From assembly GCF_024614185.1 (NCBI RefSeq), contig NZ_JAHTLF010000025.1, positions 62,001-126,000 on the forward strand: a stretch of DNA of 64,000 nt, read 5' to 3'. Source of the DNA: Nocardioides carbamazepini (GTDB taxonomy: Bacteria; Actinomycetota; Actinomycetes; Propionibacteriales; Nocardioidaceae). The notes under the pieces were generated by a model. It ran no database searches. It had not been told where the DNA came from and worked only from the letters and a program-made list of their open reading frames with translations. This document shows, one piece after another, positions 35,279 to 44,607 of the stretch (positions are counted from its first letter, which is position 1; each line of letters starts with the position of its first letter). The position numbers and the translations under genes are program-made.

Positions 35279-36211
35279 ATGGGTGAGATCACCGAGTTCC
35301 TCACGCTGATGATCCCGGCGATGGTGCCGTTCCTGCTCGCGGCGCAGGGCACCGTCCTCAGCGGCCGGGCCGGCGTCTTCAACGTCTCGCAGGAGGGCCT
35401 CATGGTCCTCGGCGCGGCGGTCGGCTTCCTGGTCAGCTTCAAGGTCGGCAGCAATGTCGTCGGCATGGCGGCCGCCTTCGCGATCGCCGGCGTCTTCGGC
35501 CTCGTGCTGGCGTACATGACCACCCAGCTCCGGCTGGACCAGTTCGTCGTCGGCCTGGCGCTGTACTTCGCGGCGCTGGGTGCCGCGGGCCTCCTCTATC
35601 GCGAGGTGATCGGGGTGACCATGGAGCCGCCGCTCATCCCGACCCTGGAGGACAAGCCGATCCCGCTGCTCTCGGACATCCCGTTCCTGGGTGAGGTGCT
35701 CTTCGACCACGACCTGGTCGTCTACCTCGCGTTCGCGATCTCCGTGGCGATCTGGTGGTTCATGTACAAGACCCGCAGCGGGCTGGCGTTCCGTTCGATC
35801 GGCGAGAACCCCAAGGCGGCCGACAGCCTCGGCATCAACGTGACGTGGGCCCGGACCTGGTCGACCGTCGTCGGCTCGGGCCTCGTCGGCATGGCCGGCG
35901 CCTACCTGCCGATGGTCTACACGGGGCTCTACACCGAGGGCATGGTGGCCGGTCGCGGCTGGCTGGTCATCGCCCTGGCCTTCCTCGGCGGCTGGCGTCC
36001 GCACCTGGTGATCGCCGGCGCGGCGTTCTTCGCCGGCATGGAGGTCCTCGCCCTGCGGGCCCAGGTGGCCGGCATCGGCATCCCGCACCAGTTCGTGCTG
36101 ATGCTGCCGTACGTCGCCACGCTGCTGGTGATGGTGTTCGCGTTCCGCTGGGCGCGGCAGCCGTCCTTCCTCGGACGCAACTACGACCGCGAGAGCCGTC
36201 TGGTCGGCTGA
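35279..36211 (+). CDS. ABC transporter permease (NupQ-like)
   Basis: 310 residues with ~9 hydrophobic helices. SGRAGVFNVSQEGLMVLGA at ~28-46 and FRSIGENPKAADSLGINV at ~175-192 are the paired motifs of the second permease of Nup/Yuf-type importers. It begins one base after the NupP-like stop. Last gene of this operon; a terminator follows. Confidence 0.92.
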   Translation: MGEITEFLTLMIPAMVPFLLAAQGTVLSGRAGVFNVSQEGLMVLGAAVGFLVSFKVGSNVVGMAAAFAIAGVFGLVLAYMTTQLRLDQFVVGLALYFAALGAAGLLYREVIGVTMEPPLIPTLEDKPIPLLSDIPFLGEVLFDHDLVVYLAFAISVAIWWFMYKTRSGLAFRSIGENPKAADSLGINVTWARTWSTVVGSGLVGMAGAYLPMVYTGLYTEGMVAGRGWLVIALAFLGGWRPHLVIAGAAFFAGMEVLALRAQVAGIGIPHQFVLMLPYVATLLVMVFAFRWARQPSFLGRNYDRESRLVG

Positions 36212-36237
36212 CCGGACCGCCGACCGGCCCCCGAACG

Positions 36238-36272
36238 CGAAGCCCCTGCCGAGAGTCCCGGCGGGGGCTTCG
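36238..36272. terminator. Hairpin terminator between converging operons
   Basis: CGAAGCCCCTGCCG (36238-36251) pairs with CGGCGGGGGCTTCG (36259-36272) over 14 bp with a single G-U pair and a 7-nt loop. It lies 27 bp after the NupQ-like stop and 44 bp before the eutC stop on the other strand, so it can serve both. There is no long T-run, as often in high-GC actinobacteria. Confidence 0.75.
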
Positions 36273-36315
36273 TGCCGTCGGCGCCGCGTCGCCCGCCGAA
36301 CCGGTGGCCAGATGA

Positions 36316-37038
36316 TCAGCCCAGCTCGAGGCGCCCCTCCTTCAACGCGATGCCGGTCGCCCGCAGCTGACGTGCGCCGTGCACGAGTGAGGCGATGGTC
36401 CGGGCGGCCGTCTCGTGGTCGAGCCCGTGCGGAGGGTGGATGTTGGAGACGCAGTTGCGGGCCGAGTCCGGTGTCCCCGGGTGCGGCGCCCAGGTGAGGT
36501 AGGCGCCGAGGCTGTCGGCCGTGGTCAGCCCCGGTCGCTCGCCGACCAGCACCAGCGCCATCCGGGCCCGCCAGGCTGCGGCGACGTGGTCGCCCAGCGC
36601 CACCCGGGCCTGGGTGGCGATCACCGGAGGGGCCCACCGGGTGCCGGGCAGCAGCGGCCGGAGAGCCCGCAGCACGCCGTGAGCGTGCCGCTGCACGGCC
36701 GTCGCGCTCAGGCCGTCGGCGAGCACCACCACCAGGTCCGCACCGGGCTCGGCCGACGGGAGCGGGTCGCGGAGCCGGCGTCCCAGGTCCGGCCGGGTCA
36801 GGTACGTCGCCCGGTCGGGTGCCGCGGACGCGACGACGACGGGCGCCGCGAGCCCCGGGATCGAGGCGAGGTCGGCGACGAGCGCGGAGACGTCGAGCGG
36901 CTCGTGCACGGCGTCGCGCGCGGCGGCGTGAGCGGTCACGAACTCGAGCCGCTCTCGGGTGCCGGGCGCCTCACCGAACCGCTGTTGCCCGATCCGGGCG
37001 GGGGTGTGGGCGCGCAGGGCCGCCCAGAAGTCGCTCAC
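36316..37038 (-). CDS. eutC: Ethanolamine ammonia-lyase small subunit
   Basis: 240 residues from GTG 37038, overlapping the eutB stop by 4 bp (GTGA). EutC motifs: RIGQQRFGEAPGTRERLEF, LSATAVQRHA, VALGDHVA, LVLVGERPGL and the conserved tail RNCVSNIHPPHGL. With EutB it forms the B12-dependent lyase that converts ethanolamine to acetaldehyde and ammonia. No microcompartment genes, eutA reactivase or ethanolamine permease gene lie in the window. Confidence 0.95.
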   Translation of the reverse strand: MSDFWAALRAHTPARIGQQRFGEAPGTRERLEFVTAHAAARDAVHEPLDVSALVADLASIPGLAAPVVVASAAPDRATYLTRPDLGRRLRDPLPSAEPGADLVVVLADGLSATAVQRHAHGVLRALRPLLPGTRWAPPVIATQARVALGDHVAAAWRARMALVLVGERPGLTTADSLGAYLTWAPHPGTPDSARNCVSNIHPPHGLDHETAARTIASLVHGARQLRATGIALKEGRLELG

Positions 37039-38435
37039 ACCAGCTCTCGCAGCACACTGAGAGCGGGGTCGACCGGACGGATGCCACCGTCGTCGGCAAG
37101 CAGGCCGACCCGGTCGAGCCAGGCCTCGAACTCCGGGGCCGGCCGCTTGCCGGAGATCCGGCGGGCGTAGAGCGCGTCGTGGAAGCTCGTCGACTGGTAG
37201 CCGAGCATCACGTCGTCGGACCCGGGGACGGCGATGATGAACGAGCACCCGGCCGCGGTCAGCAGGGTCAGCAGGGTGTCGGTGTCGTCGGAGTCGGCCT
37301 CGGCGTGGTTCGTGTAGCAGACGTCAACCCCCATCGGGACGCCGAGCAGCTTGCCGCAGAAGTGGTCCTCCAGCCCCGCGCGGATGATCTGCTTGCCGTC
37401 GTAGAGGTACTCCGGGCCGATGAAGCCGACCACCGTGTTGACCAGGAACGGGTCGAAGGCCCGCGCGACGGCGTACGCCCTGGCCTCGAGGGTCTGCTGG
37501 TCGACGGGGAGGCCGCCCGTGCCATGATGCGCGCCCGCGGAGAGGGCGGAGCCCTGGCCGGTCTCGAAGTACATCACCTGCTCGCCGACCTCACCACGGC
37601 CGAGGGACAGGGCGGCGTCGCGGCCCTCGGCCAGGACGGCGAGGTCGACCCCGAAGCCGGCATTGGCGGCCTGGGTGCCCGCGATCGACTGGAAGACCAG
37701 GTCGACCGGCTCCCCGGCGGCGATCAGGTCGATGGTGGTCGTGACGTGCGTCAGCACGCAGGACTGGGTCGGGATCTCGTAGCGCCGGCGCACCTCGTCG
37801 AGCAGCCGGAGCAGGCGCGCCACGGTCTCGGGGTTGTCGGAGGCGGGGTTGATGCCGATCACCGCGTCGCCGCAGCCGAGCAGCAGCCCGTCGAGCACGG
37901 CGGCCGCCACGCCGGCCGGGTCGTCGGTCGGGTGGTTGGGCTGCAACCGGGTCGCCAGTCGCCCCGCGAGGCCGATCGTGGACCGGAAGCCGGTCACCAC
38001 CTCCGTCGCCGCGCCCACGGCGATCAGCTCCTGGTTGCGCATCAGCTTGCTGACCGCCGCGCCCATCTCCGGGGTCAGGCCGGGCGCGGCGGCGGCCAGC
38101 GCGGCGGCGGCACCCGGTCCGGCGGCGGTCGCGAGCAGCCACTCCCGCAGGCCGCCGACGGTGAGATGTCGCAGCGGCGCGAAGGCCAGGGCGTCGTGGC
38201 CGTCGAGGATCAGCCGGGTGACCTCGTCGTCCTCATAGGGCACGACCGGCTCCTCGAGGAAGGTCGTGAGGGGAACGTCGGCCAGCACCCACTGCGCGGC
38301 GGCCCGCTCGGCGCCCGACTCGGCAGCACTGCCGGCGAGGACGTCGCCGGACCGCAGGGGCGAGGCCCTGCCGAGCACCTCCACCAGCGAGGAGAACGCG
38401 TAGGTCCGGCCCCGGGCCCGGTGCGTGTACCTCAT
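37035..38435 (-). CDS. eutB: Ethanolamine ammonia-lyase large subunit
   Basis: 466 residues, normal EutB length. TIM barrel carrying the active site: LMRNQELIAVG, GDAVIGINPASDN (substrate/metal region), the FQSIAGTQAANAGFGVD segment, YFETGQGSALSAGAHHG and PFLVNTVVGFIGPEYLYDG. ATG 38435 faces away from an SDR gene. Together with eutC it forms a two-gene minus-strand operon. Confidence 0.96.
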   Translation of the reverse strand: MRYTHRARGRTYAFSSLVEVLGRASPLRSGDVLAGSAAESGAERAAAQWVLADVPLTTFLEEPVVPYEDDEVTRLILDGHDALAFAPLRHLTVGGLREWLLATAAGPGAAAALAAAAPGLTPEMGAAVSKLMRNQELIAVGAATEVVTGFRSTIGLAGRLATRLQPNHPTDDPAGVAAAVLDGLLLGCGDAVIGINPASDNPETVARLLRLLDEVRRRYEIPTQSCVLTHVTTTIDLIAAGEPVDLVFQSIAGTQAANAGFGVDLAVLAEGRDAALSLGRGEVGEQVMYFETGQGSALSAGAHHGTGGLPVDQQTLEARAYAVARAFDPFLVNTVVGFIGPEYLYDGKQIIRAGLEDHFCGKLLGVPMGVDVCYTNHAEADSDDTDTLLTLLTAAGCSFIIAVPGSDDVMLGYQSTSFHDALYARRISGKRPAPEFEAWLDRVGLLADDGGIRPVDPALSVLRELV

Positions 38436-38708
38436 GCGGGCTCCCTTCGTCGTGCGCGGCGGTCGTGCGCTGACTGGCCAGCGTAGGCCCGCGCGCTGTG
38501 CGGCGGCGTCGGTCGATCGACGTATCCCGCGGACGGCCTCGCGCCTCGTCCGTTACGGCTGACCACCTCGTTCGTGAAGATCCGGTCTCGCTCACGCTCA
38601 CCGGCGCGCAGATACGTCAAACGACGGACGCGCCGGCCCGCGCCGCCTTCCTACGGTCCTCGTCACCACCGGGTGTGACCCGGACCGCACGACGAGGAAG
38701 CAGGACGC
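38436..38708. promoter_or_regulatory. Divergent intergenic region (eutBC / SDR-amidase cluster)
   Basis: 273 bp between outward-facing operons. GACGTATC (38519-38526) and GATACGTC (38611-38618) form an 8-bp inverted pair that might be shared operator halves, but that length can occur by chance. ACGAGGAAGCAGGACGC just before 38709 serves as ribosome site of the SDR gene. I see no B12 riboswitch features before eutB. Confidence 0.35.
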
Positions 38709-39428
38709 ATGGACAACCTGACGGGACGCGTGGCGCTCGTGACCGGCGCCGCCCAGGGCATCGGGTACGCCGTCGCGACGCGGCTGGCCGAGGCCGGAGC
38801 CCGGGTCGTGGCGACCGATGTGCGCGACCAGTCGGACCTCGGGGAGCACATCGCGACCCGCTCGCACGACGTCACCTCGGCCGCGCGCTGGGCCGAGGTC
38901 GTGGGGGAGGCCGTCGCGGAGCACGGCCGGCTCGACATCCTCGTCAACAACGCCGGCGTCTCGGGCTACGACCAGCTCCACGAGCTGCCGCTCGCCGAGT
39001 GGGAGCGGATCGTCGCGATCAACCAGACCGGCGTGCTGCTGGGCATGCAGACCGCGCTCGGCCCCATGCGGAAGCAGCGCTCCGGCGCGATCGTGAACAT
39101 CTCCTCGATCTGCGGCGCCACCTCGGTGCGGGGCGTCGCGGCGTACCACTCGTCGAAGCACGCCGTGCTGACGATGACCAAGAACGCCGCGGTCACCTAT
39201 GCCCGTGAGGGGATCCGCGCGAACGCCGTGCTGCCGGGCTGGATCCGCACCCCGCTGACCCTCGGGCAGACCGACGACCTCAACGAGGCCTTCCTCGACG
39301 CGACGCCGATGGGCGCCGGTGGTGAGCCGCAGGACGTCGCCGAGGCCGTGTGCTTCCTCGTGTCCGACCGCGCGCGGTTCATCACCGGGGTCGACCTGCC
39401 GGTCGACGGCGGCTACCTGGCCCGCTGA
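38709..39428 (+). CDS. Short-chain dehydrogenase/reductase (SDR) 1
   Basis: 239 residues, classical SDR. TGAAQGIGYA (~12-21) binds NAD(P); VNNAGVSG, the catalytic Ser in ISSICG, and Tyr-Lys in YHSSKH are present; NAVLPGWIRTPLT completes the pattern. An Asp after beta-2 (VVATDVRD) suggests NAD preference. First gene of a five-step-like catabolic cluster with a paralogue next to it. Confidence 0.93.
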   Translation: MDNLTGRVALVTGAAQGIGYAVATRLAEAGARVVATDVRDQSDLGEHIATRSHDVTSAARWAEVVGEAVAEHGRLDILVNNAGVSGYDQLHELPLAEWERIVAINQTGVLLGMQTALGPMRKQRSGAIVNISSICGATSVRGVAAYHSSKHAVLTMTKNAAVTYAREGIRANAVLPGWIRTPLTLGQTDDLNEAFLDATPMGAGGEPQDVAEAVCFLVSDRARFITGVDLPVDGGYLAR

Positions 39429-39467
39429 CGCCCGCAAGCACACAGACACCGATCGGAAGGAAGCGAC

Positions 39468-40193
39468 ATGGACCGGCTCAAGGACAAGGTGGCCGTGGTG
39501 ACCGGCGGTGCCGTCGGCATCGGCCTGGCGACCGCGCGGCTGTTCGCCGAGGAGGGCGCGACCGTCGTCGTCGCGGACCTGGACAAGCCCGAGCAGGAGG
39601 TCGACGCTCCCGGCCTGGAGTACGCCGAGCTCGACGTCACCGACGAGGACGCATGGTCCCGCGTCGTCGCCGAGGTGGTCGCTCGCCACGGCCGGCTCGA
39701 TGTGCTCGTCAACAATGCCGGCGTCATCGACTACGCCGCGATCGACGCCGTCACGCCCGAGGACTGGGCGCGCGTGATCGGTGTCGACCAGACCGGCGTC
39801 TTCCTCGGTATGCGCGCCGCACTCGGCCCGATGCTCGCCCAGGGCTCGGGCTCGATCATCAACCTCTCCTCGGCGTGGGGGGTGGTCGGCTCGGAGGGCG
39901 TCGCCGCCTACCAGGCGGCGAAGGGCGGCGTGCGCGGCCTGACCCGCAACGGCGCGGTGACCTATGCCTGCCGCGGCGTCCGCGTGAACACGGTGATCCC
40001 CGGGTGGGTCACCACACCGCTCACCGACGCGCAGCCCGCGGAGAAGAACGCGGAGGTGATCGCGCTGACGCCGCTCGGCTACGGCGCCGAGCCGCGCGAC
40101 ATCGCGTGGGGCTGCGTCTACCTGGCCAGCGACGAGTCCCGCTACGTGACCGGCAGCGAGCTGGTCATCGACGGCGGCCTGCTCGCCCAGTGA
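39468..40193 (+). CDS. Short-chain dehydrogenase/reductase (SDR) 2
   Basis: 241 residues, classical SDR with TGGAVGIGLA (~12-21), VVVADLDKPE (Asp after beta-2, NAD preference), NNAGVIDY, SSAWG and the Tyr-Lys pair in YQAAKG. It is clearly related to the preceding SDR (same VDQTGVFLGM / INQTGVLLGM segment), pointing to tandem duplication with divergence. GGAAGGAAG precedes the ATG. Confidence 0.93.
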   Translation: MDRLKDKVAVVTGGAVGIGLATARLFAEEGATVVVADLDKPEQEVDAPGLEYAELDVTDEDAWSRVVAEVVARHGRLDVLVNNAGVIDYAAIDAVTPEDWARVIGVDQTGVFLGMRAALGPMLAQGSGSIINLSSAWGVVGSEGVAAYQAAKGGVRGLTRNGAVTYACRGVRVNTVIPGWVTTPLTDAQPAEKNAEVIALTPLGYGAEPRDIAWGCVYLASDESRYVTGSELVIDGGLLAQ

Positions 40194-40207
40194 GAGAGGA
40201 CGTTCCC

Positions 40208-41083
40208 ATGAGCCGCACCCTGGCCGTCGCCGCCGCGCAGTTCGAGCTGCGCGAGGTCGACTCCTTCGATGCCTGGGCCGCTCAGGTCCGCACCCTGCTC
40301 GACCGCACCCCCGACGCACGCGTGGTCGTGCTGCCCGAGCTGGTCACCGAGTCGCTGTTCACCACCGATCCCGGCTGGCGCGAGCACCCGATCGCCCAGC
40401 TGACGCGGATCGCGGAGCACACCGACGCCTATGTCGCGCTCTTCACCGAGGAGGCCGCGCGCCGCGACCAGTGGATCCTCGCGGGCACCCATCTGGTGGC
40501 GACGCCCGGCGGCGGCCACGAGAACGTCGCCTTCCTGTTCGGTCCCGGCGGCGAGGTGCACCGTCATGCGAAGACCCACATCTTCCCGGCCGAGGCCGAC
40601 TGGGGCACCGGCGAGGGCGACGAGCTGGCCGTGCACGAGATCGACGGCGTCACCGTCGGCATCGCGATCTGCTACGAGGCCGAGATCCCGGAGGTCTGCA
40701 CGACGCTGACCGCGATGGGCGCCGAGGTGCTCCTCGTGCCGTCGTACACCTTCACGGAGGCGGGCTTCTGGCGGGTGCGGCACTGCGCCGCGGCCCGGGC
40801 GATCGAGAACCAGGTGTACGTCGTGCACTGCCCCACCGTCTCGCACCTGGCGGCGCCGCTGGCGCCCGGTTGGGCGCGGGCCTCGGTGCTGTCGCCGTGC
40901 GACCTGGTCTTCCCCGCCGACGGCGTCCTGGTCGAGGCCCGCACCAACGAGCAGGACGCGATCACCCAGGTGCTCGACCTCGACCTGCTGGCGGAGAACC
41001 GCAGGACAGGAGCGGCCACCACCCACCGGGACCGGGGGCGCCGTCGCGACCTCTACGAGAAGTACGCCCACATCACCCTCTGA
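40208..41083 (+). CDS. Carbon-nitrogen hydrolase (nitrilase superfamily amidase)
   Basis: 291 residues from ATG 40208, with GAGAGGA in front. The catalytic triad is intact: Glu44 (VVLPELV), Lys122 (HRHAKTHIFP) and Cys155 (GIAICYEAEI). Members hydrolyse amides, carbamoyl groups or nitriles. In this cluster, a role as half-amidase opening the product of the neighbouring imidase-like enzyme is attractive but inferred. Confidence 0.92.
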   Translation: MSRTLAVAAAQFELREVDSFDAWAAQVRTLLDRTPDARVVVLPELVTESLFTTDPGWREHPIAQLTRIAEHTDAYVALFTEEAARRDQWILAGTHLVATPGGGHENVAFLFGPGGEVHRHAKTHIFPAEADWGTGEGDELAVHEIDGVTVGIAICYEAEIPEVCTTLTAMGAEVLLVPSYTFTEAGFWRVRHCAAARAIENQVYVVHCPTVSHLAAPLAPGWARASVLSPCDLVFPADGVLVEARTNEQDAITQVLDLDLLAENRRTGAATTHRDRGRRRDLYEKYAHITL

Positions 41084-41118
41084 TCCTCCCGACCGACCGG
41101 ACCACCTAGGAGCACCTC

Positions 41119-41961
41119 ATGCCTCTCAACCTCCCCGAGGGCAAGAAGATCGCCGTCAACATCGGCGCGGACTTCGACGCCCACGCCGTGTGGATGGGCA
41201 CCTTCGGCAAGACCAGCCCCAGCTACCTCTCGCGCGGCGAGTACTGCGCGACCGTCGGCGTACCGCGGCTGCTCGACCTGTTCGACCGCTACGACATCCA
41301 GGGCACCTGGTGCACGCCGGTGCACACGATGGAGACCTTCCCCGAGGCGTTCGCGAGGATCGTCGAGGCGGGCCAGGAGATCGCGGCCCACGGCTGCTAC
41401 CACGAGTCGGTGCCGAGCCTCGACCAGGACACCGAGATCCGGCTGATGGAGCAGACCATCGAGGGTCACCTCAAGCACGTCGGCAAGGCGCCGCGCGGCT
41501 ACCGCTCGCCGGCCTGGGACTTCACCGAGCACACCCTGGAGCTGCTGGAGAAGACCGGCTTCGAGTGGGACTCCTCGCTCATGGGCCACGACTTCCAGCC
41601 GTACCACCCGCGACCGGTCGACGTCCGCTGGGAGGAGGGGTCGGTCTTCGGTCCGCCGAGTCCGCTGCTGGAGTTCCCCGTCTCCTGGTACCTCGACGAC
41701 TTCCCGGTCGGCGAGTACATCCCCGGGGTGAACCCGGGCCTCGGCTCCAGCGAGGTGATGTTCCAGCGCTTCCAGGACCACTTCGACTTCGCCTACGAGC
41801 GGGAGAGCGCGCCGGTCCTGGCGATCACGCTGCACCCGCAGACCGCGGCCCGCGCCCACCACCTGCTGGGCCTCGAACGGCTGCTCGACCACATGGCGTC
41901 CCACGAGGGCGTGTGGTTCGCGTCGCTGAGCGACATCTACGACACCTGGACCGAGGACTGA
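41119..41961 (+). CDS. NodB-fold deacetylase-like hydrolase (cyclic imidase / PgdA-like)
   Basis: 280 residues, no signal peptide, so cytosolic. The polysaccharide-deacetylase fold has metal/catalytic residues in GADFDAH (Asp18, Asp20, His22) and AHGCYH (His91, His95), with RSPAWDFTEHTLELL (motif 3) and a late His in LAITLHPQ. The DFDAH variant and cytosolic location fit the HpPgdA/cyclic-imidase branch that opens cyclic imides, rather than sugar deacetylases. Next to an amidase gene, this suggests ring opening of a cyclic amide followed by hydrolysis. Confidence 0.85.
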   Translation: MPLNLPEGKKIAVNIGADFDAHAVWMGTFGKTSPSYLSRGEYCATVGVPRLLDLFDRYDIQGTWCTPVHTMETFPEAFARIVEAGQEIAAHGCYHESVPSLDQDTEIRLMEQTIEGHLKHVGKAPRGYRSPAWDFTEHTLELLEKTGFEWDSSLMGHDFQPYHPRPVDVRWEEGSVFGPPSPLLEFPVSWYLDDFPVGEYIPGVNPGLGSSEVMFQRFQDHFDFAYERESAPVLAITLHPQTAARAHHLLGLERLLDHMASHEGVWFASLSDIYDTWTED

Positions 41962-42040
41962 CCCGGTCCGCAGCTCCGTCTCGGGCCCACCGGTCGCAGC
42001 GTCGCGCCCGTCACTCGACCCCACGTTCGAAGGAAGCCAC

Positions 42041-43072
42041 ATGAAGCACCGTCCCCTCCTCTCCGTCGCCGTCGCCGGCGTCGCCGCCTGCCTCGCGATG
42101 GCCGGCTGCTCGTCCGGTGTCTCGGACACCGCCTCGGCGTCGACCGAGATCATCGACCCGCCGGTCTCCGACCCGGCCGACCTCAAGATCGCCTACTTCT
42201 CGGCCGGAACGAGCAACTCCTACCTGCAGGCCGCGATCGACGAGGCGAAGAAGACCGCCGGTGAGCTCGGCGCCGACCTCGACGTCTTCGACGGCGCCTT
42301 CGACGCGCAGGTCCAGTTCGACCAGATGCAACAGGCCCTGACGAGCGGCAAGTACAACGCGTTCGTCGTGGAGCCCAATGACGGCAATCTGGTGTGCGAC
42401 ATCCTCACCCAGCAGGCGCCGGAGAAGGACGTTCTGGTCTCCGTCTTCAACCTGCCGATCTGCGGCCGCGGCACGAACCTCGGCGAGGAGACGCACCAGC
42501 CCGGCACGATCACCTATGTCGGCGGGCAGACCCTCGACGTCTACGAGGACTGGGTGCAGGACGTCATCGACTCCCACCCCGACGGGGCGAAGATCGCGCT
42601 GGTCTCGGGACCGGACCTCAACGCCAACACGCTCTGCTTCTTCGAGGCGGCCAAGGCGTTCGCGAAGGTCGACGGCTTCGAGGTCGTCGCCCGGCAGACC
42701 ACCGACTACACGACGCCGAAGGCGTTCGACGCGGCGCAGACGATCGTTCAGGCCAACCCCGACGTCGACATCATCATGTCGAACTTCTCGGGCATGACCC
42801 GCGGCGTCGTCGAGGCGGTCGGCGGCAAGGACGTCGAGATCTACGACTTCGGCGGCGACGAGTGGGCACTGCAGAACGTCGCGTCCGGCGCGCTGACCAG
42901 CTCGGTGATGATGCTGCCGCGCGTCGAGACCCGCGAGGCCATCGAGGCCGTCGCCCGCTACGTCGAGGGCGAGGACGTTCCCGTGTTCATCAACCTCGCC
43001 GAGTCCGACAGCCTGCCCGGCACGCCGTTCGCCACCAAGGAGAACGTCGCGCAGTTCACGGCCGAGTACTGA
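42041..43072 (+). CDS. ABC sugar-type substrate-binding lipoprotein (RbsB-like)
   Basis: 343 residues. Signal peptide with lipobox LAMAGCSS (Cys ~23). Peripla_BP_4 fold: LKIAYFSAGTSNSYLQAAIDEAKKTA at the mature N-terminus, AFVVEPNDG, KIALVSGP and DIIMSNFSGM. Ligand may be a sugar-like or polar ring compound; the enzyme neighbours favour an amide-containing one. GAAGGAAG precedes the ATG. Confidence 0.9.
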   Translation: MKHRPLLSVAVAGVAACLAMAGCSSGVSDTASASTEIIDPPVSDPADLKIAYFSAGTSNSYLQAAIDEAKKTAGELGADLDVFDGAFDAQVQFDQMQQALTSGKYNAFVVEPNDGNLVCDILTQQAPEKDVLVSVFNLPICGRGTNLGEETHQPGTITYVGGQTLDVYEDWVQDVIDSHPDGAKIALVSGPDLNANTLCFFEAAKAFAKVDGFEVVARQTTDYTTPKAFDAAQTIVQANPDVDIIMSNFSGMTRGVVEAVGGKDVEIYDFGGDEWALQNVASGALTSSVMMLPRVETREAIEAVARYVEGEDVPVFINLAESDSLPGTPFATKENVAQFTAEY

Positions 43073-43092
43073 GCAGGGTCCCGGAGACTGTC

Positions 43093-44607
43093 ATGAGCGA
43101 CACCAACACGCCCGCCATCGCCTGCCGTGGGGCCCGCAAGGTCTTCGGGGGAGCGGTCGCCGTCGCCGGTGCGGACCTCGTGGTCCGGGCCGGGGAGGTG
43201 CACGCGCTGGTCGGCGAGAACGGCGCGGGCAAGTCCACCCTGCTCGGCATGGTCAGCGGTCGGCTGGGCGCCGACGGCGGGACCGTCGAGGTGTTCGGGC
43301 ACCGGATGCACGGCGGCAACCCCCGCGAGAGCAGGGAGCGCGGCCTGGTGGCGGTCTACCAGGAGCTGACGATGGTGCCGGGCCTGACCGCCGAGGCCAA
43401 CGTCTTCCTCGGCCAGGTCCGCACCCGGCACGGCCTCCTGGACGGCCGTGCCATGCGTCGGCGCTACCTCGAGCTCTGCGCGGAGCTGGAGATCGACGTA
43501 CCGCCGACGGCGCTGGCGCGCGACCTGTCGGTCTCGCAGCAACAGATGCTCGAGATCATGCGCGGCATCGAGAGCAACGGCCGGGTGCTGGTGCTCGACG
43601 AGCCGACCGCCGCGCTGGCCGAGCACGAGCGGGACACGCTCTACCGGATCCTGCGCCGGCTGACGGCACGCGGCACGACGATCGTCTTCGTCAGCCACAA
43701 CCTCGACGAGGTGCTGGATCTCAGCGACACCATCACCGTGCTCCGTGACGGACACGTGGTGCGCAGCGCTCCCCGGGGGGAGTGGACCAAGCCGACGCTG
43801 ATCGAGCACATGGTCGGCCGCACGGTCGACAGGCTGGCCGAGCGCGGCACGCACCCGTTCGGCGCGGAGGTGCTGGCTGCGCGCGGCGTACGACTGCCCG
43901 GAGTGCTGCACGACATCGACGTCACCGTGCGGGCCGGCGAGATCGTCGGTCTGTGGGGCCTGGTCGGCTCCGGCCGCACGACCTTCCTCCGCTCGCTCGC
44001 CGGTGCCGAGCCGGCCTCGTCGGGCGAGCTGCGCCTGCTGGGGGAGCCGGTCCCGTGGCCGCGCTCGGTCCGTCAGGCCGTCGGCCGGGGGGTGGTGATG
44101 GTGCCCGAGTCGCGCAAGCAGGCGCTGGTGCTCGGCATGGACGGCACCAGCAACTACTGGCTCGGCCGCGGTGGCCGCCGGATCTTCCTCGACCGCCGGA
44201 CGGAGCGGGTGGAGGCGGGCGAGACGGCCGACTTCTTCGCCTTCAAGCGCTCGCGGATCGGGGAGCCGGTGCGCAACCTGTCGGGCGGAAACCAGCAGAA
44301 GGTGCTGCTGGCCAAGTGGGCCGGGCACGAGCCCGACGTGTTCCTCATCGACGAGCCGACCCGCGGCATCGACATCGGCGCGAAGGCCGAGGTGCTCACC
44401 TCGCTCGTGCGCCTGGCCGCCGAGGGCGCCGCCGTCGTCGTCACCTCCTCGGAGCTGGAGGAGGTGCTCGCGATCGCCAACCGGCTGCTCGTCTTCGCCC
44501 ACGGCTCCGTGGTCCGCGAGATCCCCAGCGACGACCCCGAATTCAACGTCGACGCCGTCGTGCGTCACGGCTTCAGCACAGGAGAGACCCATGAACCCGT
44601 CCACTGA
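43093..44607 (+). CDS. ABC sugar-type double ATPase (RbsA-like)
   Basis: 504 residues from ATG 43093. First half: Walker A GENGAGKST (~40-48), LSVSQQQMLEI, Walker B VLVLDEPTAAL. Second half: GLVGSGRTT, LSGGNQQKVLL, FLIDEPTRGIDIG. The last 17 bp overlap the permease gene. It powers import of the ligand of the RbsB-like protein. Confidence 0.93.
   Translation: MSDTNTPAIACRGARKVFGGAVAVAGADLVVRAGEVHALVGENGAGKSTLLGMVSGRLGADGGTVEVFGHRMHGGNPRESRERGLVAVYQELTMVPGLTAEANVFLGQVRTRHGLLDGRAMRRRYLELCAELEIDVPPTALARDLSVSQQQMLEIMRGIESNGRVLVLDEPTAALAEHERDTLYRILRRLTARGTTIVFVSHNLDEVLDLSDTITVLRDGHVVRSAPRGEWTKPTLIEHMVGRTVDRLAERGTHPFGAEVLAARGVRLPGVLHDIDVTVRAGEIVGLWGLVGSGRTTFLRSLAGAEPASSGELRLLGEPVPWPRSVRQAVGRGVVMVPESRKQALVLGMDGTSNYWLGRGGRRIFLDRRTERVEAGETADFFAFKRSRIGEPVRNLSGGNQQKVLLAKWAGHEPDVFLIDEPTRGIDIGAKAEVLTSLVRLAAEGAAVVVTSSELEEVLAIANRLLVFAHGSVVREIPSDDPEFNVDAVVRHGFSTGETHEPVH

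Noticed and set aside
38436-38560. B12 riboswitch before eutB
   Set aside because: The conserved B12-box pattern is not visible on the minus strand upstream of the start.
38519-38618. GACGTATC / GATACGTC inverted pair as a shared operator
   Set aside because: An 8-bp pair in a 273-bp region is expected by chance about as often as not, so it is only mentioned as a possibility.
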